Source of the DNA: Haemophilus sp.
Lineage (GTDB): Bacteria > Pseudomonadota > Gammaproteobacteria > Enterobacterales > Pasteurellaceae
Assembly: GCA_019423025.1 (NCBI GenBank)
Contig: JAHZCD010000002.1
Span: 192,615 to 256,614 of the forward strand
Length of the DNA stretch: 64,000 bases
Reading direction: 5' to 3'
In this document: piece by piece, positions 44,527 through 53,813 of the stretch
Layout: every line of letters begins with the position of its first letter
How positions within the stretch are numbered: position 1 is the stretch's first letter
Position numbers and translations under genes: made by a program
Notes under the pieces: model-generated
Seen by the model: the letters and a program-made list of their open reading frames with translations, nothing else
The model's database searches: none
What the model was told of the DNA's origin: nothing

Positions 44527-45981
44527 ATGAAGTATCAGAGCATTTTAGATGATATTGTTGGAGAATATTTCCCCGTCGGTACACCTGATGAAGAGGGTAT
44601 TGTTTTTTCTGCACTTGATGAGCAAGTCATGAAGTTTGGTTCGTTGCAGCATGATACGATTGATTGGGAAGGGATTATTTCAAATTCTCATCGGTATTTA
44701 TCTGAGTCTTGTAAAGATTATAAGGTTTTACAATATCTAGGTTATGCCTTACTTTATAAAGGATTTAAGTCTAATCTTGTTGACTTTCTATCATTGTTCT
44801 CTGAATTCAATAAGAAGTTTCTTTTTAATGCTTATCCTAAGCCTTCAACCGATAATACAATTAATCGTTTTAAAGGAAAGTTCATTACACTGATCTTTGA
44901 ACGCCTTGAAAACGCAGCATCAAATAATACAGATGTAAGATTTACGGCAGTAGAAAATGAGCAAATAGACAAACTTATAGAGGTACTTTCGCTTCAATTA
45001 AGTGAAAAACTTCCTAGTGTTGAATCTACGTTATCTCGATTACGACGTTTCGTAAAAGAGCGGTCAGATTTTGTTGAGAATTCTCAGACAAAAGAAGTGA
45101 ATAAAGTCGTACCAGACCAAACGGCTACAGATGCACCAATTACTGCTAGCCAAGTTTCTGCTGAGAAAATTTCTTTAAATATTCCTGACGTAAATAAATT
45201 TGAACTGACAAATGCTCGTCAATTAAAACAATTTTACTTTCAAGTTGCAGATACCACTTGTGAATTACAGCCTTCATCAATATTGGGTTACGTAAGCCGT
45301 CGATTTGGGCTATGGCATAGTATTACCCAACTACCAGAGATGAATAGCCAAGGTATTACAGCCATGCAATCCGTTCCACTTGATAAAGTAAGTGATTATC
45401 GGGATCTAGTTGTTTCATCACCAAGTGTGGAGTTATTAAATCGTATTGAAAAAACGGTAACAACAAGCCCATATTGGATTGAAGGGAGTTACTTGTCTGC
45501 AAAATGTTGCCAAGCTTTAAAATTTAAAGAGGCGGCAGAAACGATTAGAAGTGTAACTGAACAATTTGTTAATAAGTTTCCTACATTTCATTTAGCGAAA
45601 TTCCAAAATGGTGAGCCTTTTTTGAGTGATATTGTTTCGGATTGGCTTTCCGATAATAATAGTGTGAATGTAAGCACTCAAGCTTCAGTACAAAACTCAT
45701 TAGAGAGTGATCTTGATGAACTTTATTCGGCTGAAGGTTTTGTGTCTGTTCTGAAAAAAATTGATGAACAGTTAAAATCAGTGATTGATGTTAGAACAAA
45801 GCATTATTTACAATTTGAGAAAATACGTTTTTTCTTAAAAGAGGATATGTTATCGATTGCGCTTAATGAGCTGTCTGAACTGATTAATCACTGTCAAAAA
45901 TACACAGTTGAAGAGTGGGATAGTACTTTTTTTACTCAAATAGAACAATTAAAAGATAAATTATTAAAGGATAATGAATGA
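44527..45981 (+). CDS. tssA: T6SS assembly protein TssA (ImpA-N domain)
   Basis: 484 residues from ATG 44527; an earlier ATG at 44515 overlaps the previous gene. The N-terminal ImpA domain includes FPVGTPDEEGIVFSAL and DWEGIISNSHRYLSESCKDYK (in part), with LQYLGYALLYKG. A Ser/Thr/Ala-rich linker near residue 200 leads to a C-terminal helical region. TssA starts tail polymerisation or caps the distal sheath end; which subclass this is cannot be told by eye. Overlaps tssM by four bases. Confidence 0.9.
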   Translation: MKYQSILDDIVGEYFPVGTPDEEGIVFSALDEQVMKFGSLQHDTIDWEGIISNSHRYLSESCKDYKVLQYLGYALLYKGFKSNLVDFLSLFSEFNKKFLFNAYPKPSTDNTINRFKGKFITLIFERLENAASNNTDVRFTAVENEQIDKLIEVLSLQLSEKLPSVESTLSRLRRFVKERSDFVENSQTKEVNKVVPDQTATDAPITASQVSAEKISLNIPDVNKFELTNARQLKQFYFQVADTTCELQPSSILGYVSRRFGLWHSITQLPEMNSQGITAMQSVPLDKVSDYRDLVVSSPSVELLNRIEKTVTTSPYWIEGSYLSAKCCQALKFKEAAETIRSVTEQFVNKFPTFHLAKFQNGEPFLSDIVSDWLSDNNSVNVSTQASVQNSLESDLDELYSAEGFVSVLKKIDEQLKSVIDVRTKHYLQFEKIRFFLKEDMLSIALNELSELINHCQKYTVEEWDSTFFTQIEQLKDKLLKDNE

Positions 45982-48900
45982 ATTATTTGAACCAATTATT
46001 AGGAATTTTTCGCCAGTTTACGCGTCCTATTTTTTCACATCTTAGAAATTCACTTCCTGTATTACTTACATTAGGTCTAATTCTTATTTTTGTCGGAATT
46101 TGGACTTATGGTACATCTTGGAGTTTCACAGGCCTTTCAAATGAAAAAGGTTGGGATTATGACTTAGCGAAACAAGTTGGAATGGGCAGCAGAATTATTG
46201 CCACCGTTGTTGTTTTGCTTACTTTAGCAATTATTGCTATTTTGAAACTTCAACTCAAGAACGCTCGCTTAAACAAAGAAAAAAATGATTTAGAGAAAGA
46301 GCAAGAGGAAAAAGACATTATTCTCCCTTATATCAAGGATCAAGATGACAGCCTTGAACTGATGTCTGAAGCACTTAAAAATCATTTATCTAATAAAGAT
46401 TACATTTATCAGCTTCCATGGTATATGGTTCTCGGTTCTGATGAAGCTGGTAAAACAAGCTTTATTAATCGCTCGAACCAGAAATTTACTCTTACCGCGG
46501 TAGAAAGAACGTCTAAGCGTTATATGCGCGAGAACTCTTTATATCAAATTGACTGGTGGGCTAGTGATGATGCGATTTTGCTTGATCCTGAAGGCGGAAT
46601 GATTCAGCAGTTAGGTACGGAACGAGATCCTGATGGCAAAATTGCAAAAGGATTATGGTCACATTTACTTGATTGGATTAATGATGTTCGTCCACAAAGA
46701 CCAATTAATGGCATTATTTTAGTTGTTGATCTTCCAAAGTTAATTGCATCAAATCACAGTGATAGACAAGCATTAGCTGTTATATTACGCAACCGAATCC
46801 GTGAAGTAACTGAACAGTTTGGGGCGCGTATACCCGTTTATGTTGTTTTAAACAAGGCCGATCTTATTGAGGGTTTTGAAACATTCTATAATGATTTGAA
46901 ACAAGCTGAACGTCATAAAAATTTAGGTTTTTCTTTCACATTAAATACAGATGAACAAATCGATAATTGGACAAAAGAGTTGGCTGATAGTTATAGTGCT
47001 TTTGTTAAAGAGATCGAGGAAATTGTTTTTGATAAATTAGCAGGAACAATTTCACAAGAAGAACGAGAGTCACTTTACATGTATGCTCGCCAATTAGGTG
47101 GTATGCAGAATATTCTGCTTCAATTTATTAGCGATGTATTAGAGAGCGATCGTTTCACAACTACACCTTATGTTCGTGGTGTGTATTTTTCTTCTATCTT
47201 CCAAGAAGGCATTCCAATGGATTTTTATCAAGCAGCTATTTCTAAGCAGTTTGATTTACCTCATGTTGTGCCAAGCTATTTGCCAGAGCGCTCTCAAAGA
47301 ACCTATTTCACGTATAATTTCTTTCAAAATATTATTTATCCTGAAGCGGGTCTTGTTAGCGATAATGAAAAAGAAATTCGACGCAGTAAACGTAAGTTTA
47401 TTCTAGGTGCTGTTGCGATGGCTGTGTGTGGTATTTGTGTTTTAGCGACATGGCAAAATTACTTCTATCAAAATAAAACAACATCAGTAAAAATTCTAAA
47501 ATTGACAGAAGAATTCCGTCAGATGAATATTAGCCAATCCATGGATCCAACCGGACGTAATTTATTAAAACCATTGAACATATTACGTCAGGCAACATAT
47601 GGTTATGGAGACTATGAAAAGGCCTTACCTATAATTAAAGATTTTGGGTTGTATCAAGGTAAAAAAGTAGGTGGAAAAGTAAGTGAAGCCTATAAAAAAT
47701 TCCTTGGGGAGCGTTTTTTGCCTGAAATTGCGATGGGATTGATTGAGCAAATGGACGCTTTACCTGAAGATAGTAATGAAGGACTTGAGCTATTGCGTGT
47801 TTATCGAATGATCGACGATATGGCAAATAGAAAGGTTAAAATTCCAGAGCAGTGGATGACGAAGTATCTGCAAAAAAATTATCCTAAGAATCCAGATATT
47901 CAGCGTCAGCTTATGGCTCATTTTAGTTATGCAATGGAACATGTAGATCCCGATCTCAGCATGTTTGATAAGAAAATTGCAGATAAACAGCAGGAATACA
48001 GCAAGTTACCACTGGCGGACCGTGTTTATCAAAACTTTAAAATTCTGGCAAATACAGAACTGCAGCCAGCCACTGATTTGAAAGCTGAAATTGGGCAAAC
48101 TTTTACCACTATATTTAAAACTGATTTTACAACTGAAGATCCTAAAACGTTCTTTAGAGATAAAAATATTAGTTGGTATGGCACATTAATTAGTCCACTA
48201 TTTACCGATTGGGCATATAAAGATTTTTATGATCCTAAGGCTCAGGATTTACTGCAACTTGCTGCAATAGATGCTTGGGTGCTTGGTAAACAGCAAACGA
48301 CGAATTATTCAAAAGAAGAGCTTGCCAATTTATCTGAAGAGATTCGAGAGCGTTACATCGCGGACTACATTCAGACATGGCAAGATGCACTAAATAATTT
48401 AGAGATTATTCATTTTGTTGATTTGCGTCATGCAGTAGATGTATTAGATGCTTTAACTGGTAATGAAAAACCATTACAAAAAATGATTAATTTAATTGAT
48501 AAGAACAGTGATATTTATCCAAGTCTATCGGGAATTAATGCTGAAAATCGTAATGAAAATACAAATGTAGCTACAGCAAATCAAATGGCCTCATTGCAAA
48601 TTGCACAACATTTTGCTCCTTTGGTTAATGAGGTAAAAGCCGCATCAGATGCTGGACAGCCGCATATGGATACGGTAATGAAAAAATTGTCTGAGTTAAA
48701 ATTCTATATGCAGACGATTCAGAAATCACCGGAGCCATCTCAAACTGCATTGAAAGCCATTATGGCAGAGCTTAATTTAGAACGAACAAATCCAACTGTT
48801 GATTTAAAACGTTTAGCGAATGAAATGGCAGAGCCTCTTTCAACTCAATTAAATAAAGTTGCGGATGAGGCTTGGACACTAGAACTAAAAACGGCATTAA

Positions 48901-49664
48901 GTGAGATCAATGCACTATGGAATCGTAATGTATATGGTTTCTATAAGAGCAGAATCGCAAATCGCTACCCATTAAATCGTAAGGCAAGCGAAAATATCTC
49001 ATTGGATGATTTCCGTGAGTTCTTTGGGCCAAACGGACGAGTGCAGCGTTTTTATAATGATTATTTAAAATTCTTCTTAGAAGACAATGCGGAACTTTCT
49101 GTCGTGAACGGTGAAAGCGTGATTTCATCATCATTTTTAGCCGCACTTCAGGATTTACAAAATATTCAACGAAATTATTTTGATGCTTCAGGTAATGTGA
49201 ATATTTCTTTCAGCTTAAAACCGTTGGGGCTTTCTGGTAAGTTCACGGCATCAACATTTAATATTGATGGGCAGTTGCTGAAGTATAGCCATGAGGTGCC
49301 ATCTGCAAGTCGTTTAATTTGGCCAAATACGACACGACAAGATGTAGAAACAAGCTTAACGCTCGTAACATCAACTGGGGACACATCAACTCTTCGTCGA
49401 ACAGGTGAATGGTCATTATTCCGAGTACTAGATCAGGCGGCGAAGAAGGTAAATGGACAATCTGTAGATCTCTCATTTAAATTAAATGGTGGGGCGATCA
49501 ATTATAGATTAACGGTAGAAAATGGCACAAATCCGTTCTTTGGTGGCGTATTAAGCAACTTTAGATTGCCATCAAAATTACTTGATACGGAAAAAGAAGG
49601 TAAAAGCTCTTTAGAACCAATGGAAATTTATGAAGAAGAAGTGAAGTTTCCAGAAAATAATTAA
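45978..49664 (+). CDS. tssM: T6SS inner-membrane channel protein TssM (IcmF-like)
   Basis: 1228 residues, usual for TssM. Two N-terminal membrane segments (LPVLLTLGLILIFVGIWTYG; IIATVVVLLTLAIIAIL), a cytoplasmic domain with an intact Walker A (GSDEAGKTS, residues about 153-161) and VVLNKADLI, a third membrane segment (FILGAVAMAVCGICVLATW, near residue 475), and a long periplasmic region ending in the TssJ-contacting beta domain (RRTGEWSLFRVLDQA). Last gene of the operon, followed by a strong terminator. Confidence 0.97.
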   Translation: MNYLNQLLGIFRQFTRPIFSHLRNSLPVLLTLGLILIFVGIWTYGTSWSFTGLSNEKGWDYDLAKQVGMGSRIIATVVVLLTLAIIAILKLQLKNARLNKEKNDLEKEQEEKDIILPYIKDQDDSLELMSEALKNHLSNKDYIYQLPWYMVLGSDEAGKTSFINRSNQKFTLTAVERTSKRYMRENSLYQIDWWASDDAILLDPEGGMIQQLGTERDPDGKIAKGLWSHLLDWINDVRPQRPINGIILVVDLPKLIASNHSDRQALAVILRNRIREVTEQFGARIPVYVVLNKADLIEGFETFYNDLKQAERHKNLGFSFTLNTDEQIDNWTKELADSYSAFVKEIEEIVFDKLAGTISQEERESLYMYARQLGGMQNILLQFISDVLESDRFTTTPYVRGVYFSSIFQEGIPMDFYQAAISKQFDLPHVVPSYLPERSQRTYFTYNFFQNIIYPEAGLVSDNEKEIRRSKRKFILGAVAMAVCGICVLATWQNYFYQNKTTSVKILKLTEEFRQMNISQSMDPTGRNLLKPLNILRQATYGYGDYEKALPIIKDFGLYQGKKVGGKVSEAYKKFLGERFLPEIAMGLIEQMDALPEDSNEGLELLRVYRMIDDMANRKVKIPEQWMTKYLQKNYPKNPDIQRQLMAHFSYAMEHVDPDLSMFDKKIADKQQEYSKLPLADRVYQNFKILANTELQPATDLKAEIGQTFTTIFKTDFTTEDPKTFFRDKNISWYGTLISPLFTDWAYKDFYDPKAQDLLQLAAIDAWVLGKQQTTNYSKEELANLSEEIRERYIADYIQTWQDALNNLEIIHFVDLRHAVDVLDALTGNEKPLQKMINLIDKNSDIYPSLSGINAENRNENTNVATANQMASLQIAQHFAPLVNEVKAASDAGQPHMDTVMKKLSELKFYMQTIQKSPEPSQTALKAIMAELNLERTNPTVDLKRLANEMAEPLSTQLNKVADEAWTLELKTALSEINALWNRNVYGFYKSRIANRYPLNRKASENISLDDFREFFGPNGRVQRFYNDYLKFFLEDNAELSVVNGESVISSSFLAALQDLQNIQRNYFDASGNVNISFSLKPLGLSGKFTASTFNIDGQLLKYSHEVPSASRLIWPNTTRQDVETSLTLVTSTGDTSTLRRTGEWSLFRVLDQAAKKVNGQSVDLSFKLNGGAINYRLTVENGTNPFFGGVLSNFRLPSKLLDTEKEGKSSLEPMEIYEEEVKFPENN

Positions 49665-49671
49665 TTTAAGT

Positions 49672-49702
49672 AAAAGGGAAATATAATATTTCCCTTTTTT
49701 TA
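49672..49702 (+). terminator. Terminator of the tss operon
   Basis: AAAAGGGAAATAT and ATATTTCCCTTTT arms lie almost back to back and are followed by TTTT, eight bases after the tssM stop. Confidence 0.85.
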
Positions 49703-49711
49703 TAGAAAATA

Positions 49712-49743
49712 AAAAAGCTAAATAGATTTCTATTTAGCTTTTT
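49712..49743 (-). terminator. Terminator of hcp
   Basis: AAAAAGCTAAATA and TATTTAGCTTTTT form a perfect 13-base-pair stem with a 6-base loop, 16 bases after the hcp stop on the minus strand. It can also back up the tssM terminator. Confidence 0.85.
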
Positions 49744-49759
49744 CATCAAGTAGATAAAA

Positions 49760-50275
49760 TTAAACTTGTGGTCTACGCCAGTCATCAGAACCTGATGTGC
49801 CAGCAATAGTGTGATCCCAGTTAATTTTACGGTAACTCATACTTACTTCTAATAATTGAGTATATGGTGCGTTGCTTGGATCTTGAGCATTTGGCATCAC
49901 TAAGTTCATATCAACAATTACTGCGTCTTCTAATACTGTTGAGAAGAACTCTTCTTGGCGACCATCGATAGAGGTACGGAACCAAGTTACTTGAACTTTT
50001 GGTAACATTTCACCAGAAGCTAATGCGTTATACATTAAAGGTACTGCTTTGTTTAAAGAGCAAGTAAATTTGAATGCTTTGTGAACGCGTTGACCAGATG
50101 GTTGACCTGATTGTGGATCAGTTGGAACAGTCACGATATGGCTAATCGCTTGTGCCATGATCTCATCTTCATGACCTTCAACATAAACATTACCGACAGA
50201 ATCTTCGGTAAATGCACCTGCTGTAATTTTTCCTTGATTACTACCTTCAATGGAAATAAATGCTGGTGTAGGCAT
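49760..50275 (-). CDS. hcp: T6SS inner-tube protein Hcp (TssD)
   Basis: 171 residues. Hexameric rings of Hcp form the tube propelled by the sheath. Family phrases: MPTPAFISIEGSNQGKIT at the N-terminus, RVHKAFKFTCSLNKAVPLMYNAL (in part) and LLEVSMSYRKINWDH at the C-terminus. AGGAGAA ribosome site. Convergent with tssM and separated by 256 bases from the gene upstream on its strand, so it probably has its own promoter, in keeping with the large amount of Hcp needed. Confidence 0.97.
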   Translation of the reverse strand: MPTPAFISIEGSNQGKITAGAFTEDSVGNVYVEGHEDEIMAQAISHIVTVPTDPQSGQPSGQRVHKAFKFTCSLNKAVPLMYNALASGEMLPKVQVTWFRTSIDGRQEEFFSTVLEDAVIVDMNLVMPNAQDPSNAPYTQLLEVSMSYRKINWDHTIAGTSGSDDWRRPQV

Positions 50276-50343
50276 AAAATTCTCCTAATGACTTTAAAGA
50301 TGAATATATTTATTGTCTTTACAGACAAGTGTAACTATATCAA

Positions 50344-50372
50344 ATTATAAACGATTTAACATTAAATTTTAG
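50344..50372 (-). promoter_or_regulatory. Possible hcp promoter
   Basis: On the minus strand a perfect -10 TATAAT (50349-50344) lies 17 bases from a poor -35 (CTAAAA). It would give a 5' leader of about 60 bases. The 256-base gap between hcp and the next gene otherwise shows only a palindromic CTACTTTAAAGTAAG-like site (near 50441-50457) and one uptake sequence. Confidence 0.4.
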
Positions 50373-50496
50373 ATGAAATAAGTAAATTTTTTAAATGGTT
50401 AGAGTATTTAAATCCCATGATATTTAAGGGGTTAAATAAACTCTACTTTAAAGTAAGGTTAATTGTTTACATGTTTTAAAAACATTTCAATTATCC

Positions 50497-50506
50497 ACCG
50501 CACTTT
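50497..50506. repeat. Uptake sequence after third tandem immunity candidate
   Basis: ACCGCACTTT, the complement of AAAGTGCGGT, lies 26 bases beyond the stop of the gene at 50532-51560. Confidence 0.85.
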
Positions 50507-50531
50507 TATTAATATTATAACTAAAACCTTG

Positions 50532-51560
50532 CTAATCACTTAAAGCTGGCGATTTTTCGATTTCTTCCCAGTCATCATTAACTTCGTTAATTAAACCTTC
50601 TGAAGCCAGTTGTTCATTAAGTTCTTGTTGTTCTTTGACAGCTTTATCATAACGTTGCATTTGTTGTTTGTAAGAAAGCGAATTCCAAAAAGCTTTTTGT
50701 TCCGCGATGGCTTGATTGATTTTCTTCCGACTGGAAACAGGAAAACGAATAAAACTGAAGCTGTTACAAAAAGCAATACCGGGACGAAGCCATGGCGTGC
50801 GATAAAATCTACCAATATGTTTTAAAAACTCAGGGTTTTCTTGAGTAAAAAATGCCCGCATAGCTTTAATCAGGTGCATGTTATGAAGAGGATTCGGTAG
50901 AGGATAACAACCTAAAAGTTCAGCTTCAGTGTATTTCCCTTCCACTACAAGCCCCGTCATCAACAACGAAAAGTGTTTACGGCTACCGAACATATAAAAA
51001 CTAAAGCGGTTATATTTCATGCCCATCAATGGGTCACCTTTATCCGGCACAGGAATGACAAAAATTTTATGAAATGCCTGCATATAAATGACCCGCTCTT
51101 TACGGTTAAGTCGAATGGAGCGGTGGCGTGGGTAGAAAAAGAGTAAGAAAATAAAGAGAAATAAAATAGAGTGAAGAATAAACCATATTTTAGATTTTAA
51201 TATATCAGTGCTATATTCTGACTTATACTCTTCATAAGAAAGAATCTTTTCATCGGGGAACATCTTTATAAATTCGCTATCTTTCCTAGTGATAATATGT
51301 CTATCATGCATAGGTTTAATTACTTCATCAGAATAGAATCCAAAACTTAGTTCATTTTTTATAGCACTATATATTCCAGATAAGGGGAATTCGTTGTGTT
51401 GATAATCTAAAAATGCAATCACTGCAAAGATACCAATAATAAGCATTCTAAAAAAACCTCTCAAATAGCCATCAAAAGTTGAGTTTTTGATTTCTATTTC
51501 GTCCTTATTGACTTTGCGTATTGAAAAGCCAAGATCATGGTAAATTTGATTTCGATTCAT
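50532..51560 (-). CDS. Two-TM membrane protein, tandem immunity candidate 3
   Basis: 342 residues, related to the next two genes but more diverged. Cytoplasmic N-terminus with DEIEIKNSTFDGYLRGFFR, membrane segment 1 (MLIIGIFAVIAFL, about residues 38-51), a predicted periplasmic loop of about 75 residues, and membrane segment 2 (IWFILHSILFLFIFLLFF, about 126-143). Then the shared RSIRLNRKERVIY and KGDPLMGMKYNRF phrases and a cytoplasmic C-terminal half ending with an acidic tail. Good AGGAAAACG ribosome site. Transcribed after a VasX-like effector. Immunity or decoy function is inferred from position. Confidence 0.75.
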   Translation of the reverse strand: MNRNQIYHDLGFSIRKVNKDEIEIKNSTFDGYLRGFFRMLIIGIFAVIAFLDYQHNEFPLSGIYSAIKNELSFGFYSDEVIKPMHDRHIITRKDSEFIKMFPDEKILSYEEYKSEYSTDILKSKIWFILHSILFLFIFLLFFYPRHRSIRLNRKERVIYMQAFHKIFVIPVPDKGDPLMGMKYNRFSFYMFGSRKHFSLLMTGLVVEGKYTEAELLGCYPLPNPLHNMHLIKAMRAFFTQENPEFLKHIGRFYRTPWLRPGIAFCNSFSFIRFPVSSRKKINQAIAEQKAFWNSLSYKQQMQRYDKAVKEQQELNEQLASEGLINEVNDDWEEIEKSPALSD

Positions 51561-51645
51561 CGTTTTCCTTATTATTTCTGAATCTGATTTTTTGCATTTA
51601 GTATACCTTACGGGAAGCTTTCTATTCTAATTTTCACAAAAAATA

Positions 51646-51700
51646 AAAGTGCGGTTGATTATTTAAGCGTTTTAAAACGTTGAAAATTTTACCGCACTTT
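51646..51700 (-). repeat. Inverted uptake-sequence pair between tandem immunity candidates
   Basis: AAAGTGCGGT at 51646-51655 and ACCGCACTTT at 51691-51700 face each other across 35 bases. It may act as a terminator after the gene at 51714-52742 and supplies homology between the repeated units. Confidence 0.75.
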
Positions 51701-51713
51701 GTTTTAAATTGGT

Positions 51714-52742
51714 TTATTTTACTTCGTTATCTAATTCTTCCCGCAAATGACGTTCATTGATGAGTTTTTGTGTTGCTCGGCGTTCGTTGAACCAGCCTTG
51801 TTTTTGATTCGGGGTTTTCTTGTTCCATTCGGCAAGCGCCAGGTCAATGGCTCGGTCGGCTTTTTTACGACTAAACGGTACACGCAGTGCAAAGGCATTA
51901 CATAAAGCAATGTTAAATTTTAACCCGAAGTTTTTAAAATCTCTGCCAACATACTTTAAAAACTCGGGATTATCTTCCGTAAGATAGGCACGAATAGCGC
52001 GTAGGATTTGGGCGTTATGTTCCGAGCTTGGGCTTGGATATACGCCGAACAGGGCAGTGATGCGACGTTTGGAAAGGTAGTCGTCAATCCAAAGTTGCAA
52101 TGAAAAACGTTCATGCCCACCAAACGCATACAAGCCGAAACGGCTGTAATTGATTCCGCCTAGCGGGTCACCTTGTTCTGGTACGAAAGCAATAGCATGG
52201 CTGTCGAAGATGGTTTGCCAATAAATCACCCGTTTTTTGCGATTGACACGAAAACCACGTGGGCGGGGGAGGAAAAAGGCAAAGACCACAAAGGGAATTA
52301 AAATGATATCAAGGATAAAATCTTTTAGTGGTGATTTGGGGGAAATTCCATATTTATATTCTGCATATGGAGTTATCTCCAATTTATTTTCTCTAAACTG
52401 ATTAACTTCCTCCATTCTATCTTTGTAACTTAAATAATTTTCCATAGCTGGCTTGTCAGGATTGAAAGCCCATTCATAATCACTTTTTGCCTCGAGATAT
52501 TGGCTATAAAATGGAATGCCAGATGAACTATGAAATACGTTAATGAATGTCATGCCAATTAAAACAAAACGAATAAACCCACGAGCATACCCATCAAAAA
52601 TCGAATCTCGAATTTCAATTTCATCCTCACCCCGTTTACGAATAGAGTAGGCAATATCTTTGTTTGGATTAATAAAAAATTCACTTATTTTATCAATCAA
52701 ATCTTTTTCTCTTTGTTGTTCTGGCATATTTTCTTTATTCAT
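51714..52742 (-). CDS. Two-TM membrane protein, tandem immunity candidate 2
   Basis: About 342 residues from ATG 52742 (MNKENMPEQQ), which matches the MN starts of its paralogues. An in-frame ATG at 52763 would make the uptake sequence coding; neither start has a good ribosome site. A 30-residue N-terminal extension precedes the shared SIRKRGEDEIEIRDSIFDGYARGF block. Membrane segment 1 is IRFVLIGMTFINVF, the loop is variable, and membrane segment 2 is LDIILIPFVVFAFFLP. Then come PRPRGFRVNRKKRVIYW and GDPLGGINYSRFGLYAFGG. Closest to the neighbour at 52823, consistent with tandem duplication. Confidence 0.75.
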   Translation of the reverse strand: MNKENMPEQQREKDLIDKISEFFINPNKDIAYSIRKRGEDEIEIRDSIFDGYARGFIRFVLIGMTFINVFHSSSGIPFYSQYLEAKSDYEWAFNPDKPAMENYLSYKDRMEEVNQFRENKLEITPYAEYKYGISPKSPLKDFILDIILIPFVVFAFFLPRPRGFRVNRKKRVIYWQTIFDSHAIAFVPEQGDPLGGINYSRFGLYAFGGHERFSLQLWIDDYLSKRRITALFGVYPSPSSEHNAQILRAIRAYLTEDNPEFLKYVGRDFKNFGLKFNIALCNAFALRVPFSRKKADRAIDLALAEWNKKTPNQKQGWFNERRATQKLINERHLREELDNEVK

Positions 52743-52750
52743 CTCAAATA

Positions 52751-52809
52751 AAAGTGCGGTCATTTTTAGGGGCGTTTTTTTAAAACACCTAAAATTTTCA
52801 CCGCACTTT
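52751..52809 (-). repeat. Inverted uptake-sequence pair between tandem immunity candidates
   Basis: AAAGTGCGGT at 52751-52760 and ACCGCACTTT at 52800-52809, with imperfect complementarity between, just after the stop of the gene at 52823. Same arrangement as 51646-51700. Confidence 0.75.
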
Positions 52810-52822
52810 TGCCTTCAACGAC

Positions 52823-53806
52823 TTATTTGGTCTGATTGTCCAACCCTTCCGCCGAGTGTTCTTCGTTAATCAGCTTTTGTTCTTCGGCGATGGATTTAAA
52901 CCATTTTTGTTTTTGGTTGTTGGTTTTCTTGTTCCAGTCGGCCATTGCGCTTTCAATGGCTTTATCCGCTTTAGCGCGGTTAAACGGCACGGGAAGGGCA
53001 AAAGCGTTGCAAAACGGGATAGTGGCGATGTAATGCCATACGCTAAAACGGGGTTTGATGTATTTTAAAAATTCAGGGTTATCTTCTGTGAGATAAGCCC
53101 GAATGGCGTTTAAAATATCAATGCTTTGCTTGGAAGTCACCGACGGATACACGCCTAAATAATGACGGGAAGGAAGCATATTTTTTTCTTCCCGAATGGC
53201 CATCACAAAAGAGTATAAACTTCCTCCGCCCAAAGGATGTGGGCCATAACAGGAATAGACTACACCGCCCAGCGGGTCACCTTCCTTCGGTACAAAGGCG
53301 ACGCGATAGGTGCCGTTTAAAATTGGTGCATAAATAATCCGTTTTTTACGGTTTACTCGGATTCCACGAGGTCGTGGTAGACAGAATAAAAATAGCAGGA
53401 ATGCCATCCAAATTGGGTGGAAAAAAAAGCGAATCCTATTCCATTTATGTCGTTCAACATAATAATTCTTATATTCTTGATAGGTATCAATTTTAGTATT
53501 AGGAAAATCTCTTAAAAAATCTGGGTTTGTCACTTTATTTAAGTAATTATTATATAAAGGCTTTATGATTTCATCTGAATTAAATGTCCATACAAAATCT
53601 TCCTTTATTGCAGCGATCTCATAAGAAAATGGCAGTTCTTTGTATTTGGCATTTTGATACCAACTCATGCAAAAAATACCGACAAATAAGAGCCGAATAA
53701 ATCCTCGAGTATAACCGTCAAAAAAAGAATTGCGGATTTCGATTTCGTCTTCTCCACATTGACGGATGGAATATTTTAAAGATTTGTATGCTTTATTTTG
53801 ATTCAT
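52823..53806 (-). CDS. Two-TM membrane protein, tandem immunity candidate 1
   Basis: 327 residues, first of three related genes after the VasX-like effector, starting 7 bases beyond its stop. N-terminal SIRQCGEDEIEIRNSFFDGYTRGF, membrane segment 1 (IRLLFVGIFCMSWY), predicted periplasmic loop of about 75 residues (residues 54-126), membrane segment 2 (RFFFHPIWMAFLLFLFCLP), then RPRGIRVNRKKRIIY and GDPLGGVVYSCYGPHPLGGG. Being adjacent to the toxin gene, it is the best candidate for the cognate immunity protein; the other two may protect against related toxins. Confidence 0.77.
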   Translation of the reverse strand: MNQNKAYKSLKYSIRQCGEDEIEIRNSFFDGYTRGFIRLLFVGIFCMSWYQNAKYKELPFSYEIAAIKEDFVWTFNSDEIIKPLYNNYLNKVTNPDFLRDFPNTKIDTYQEYKNYYVERHKWNRIRFFFHPIWMAFLLFLFCLPRPRGIRVNRKKRIIYAPILNGTYRVAFVPKEGDPLGGVVYSCYGPHPLGGGSLYSFVMAIREEKNMLPSRHYLGVYPSVTSKQSIDILNAIRAYLTEDNPEFLKYIKPRFSVWHYIATIPFCNAFALPVPFNRAKADKAIESAMADWNKKTNNQKQKWFKSIAEEQKLINEEHSAEGLDNQTK

Positions 53807-53813
53807 ATTGCAC

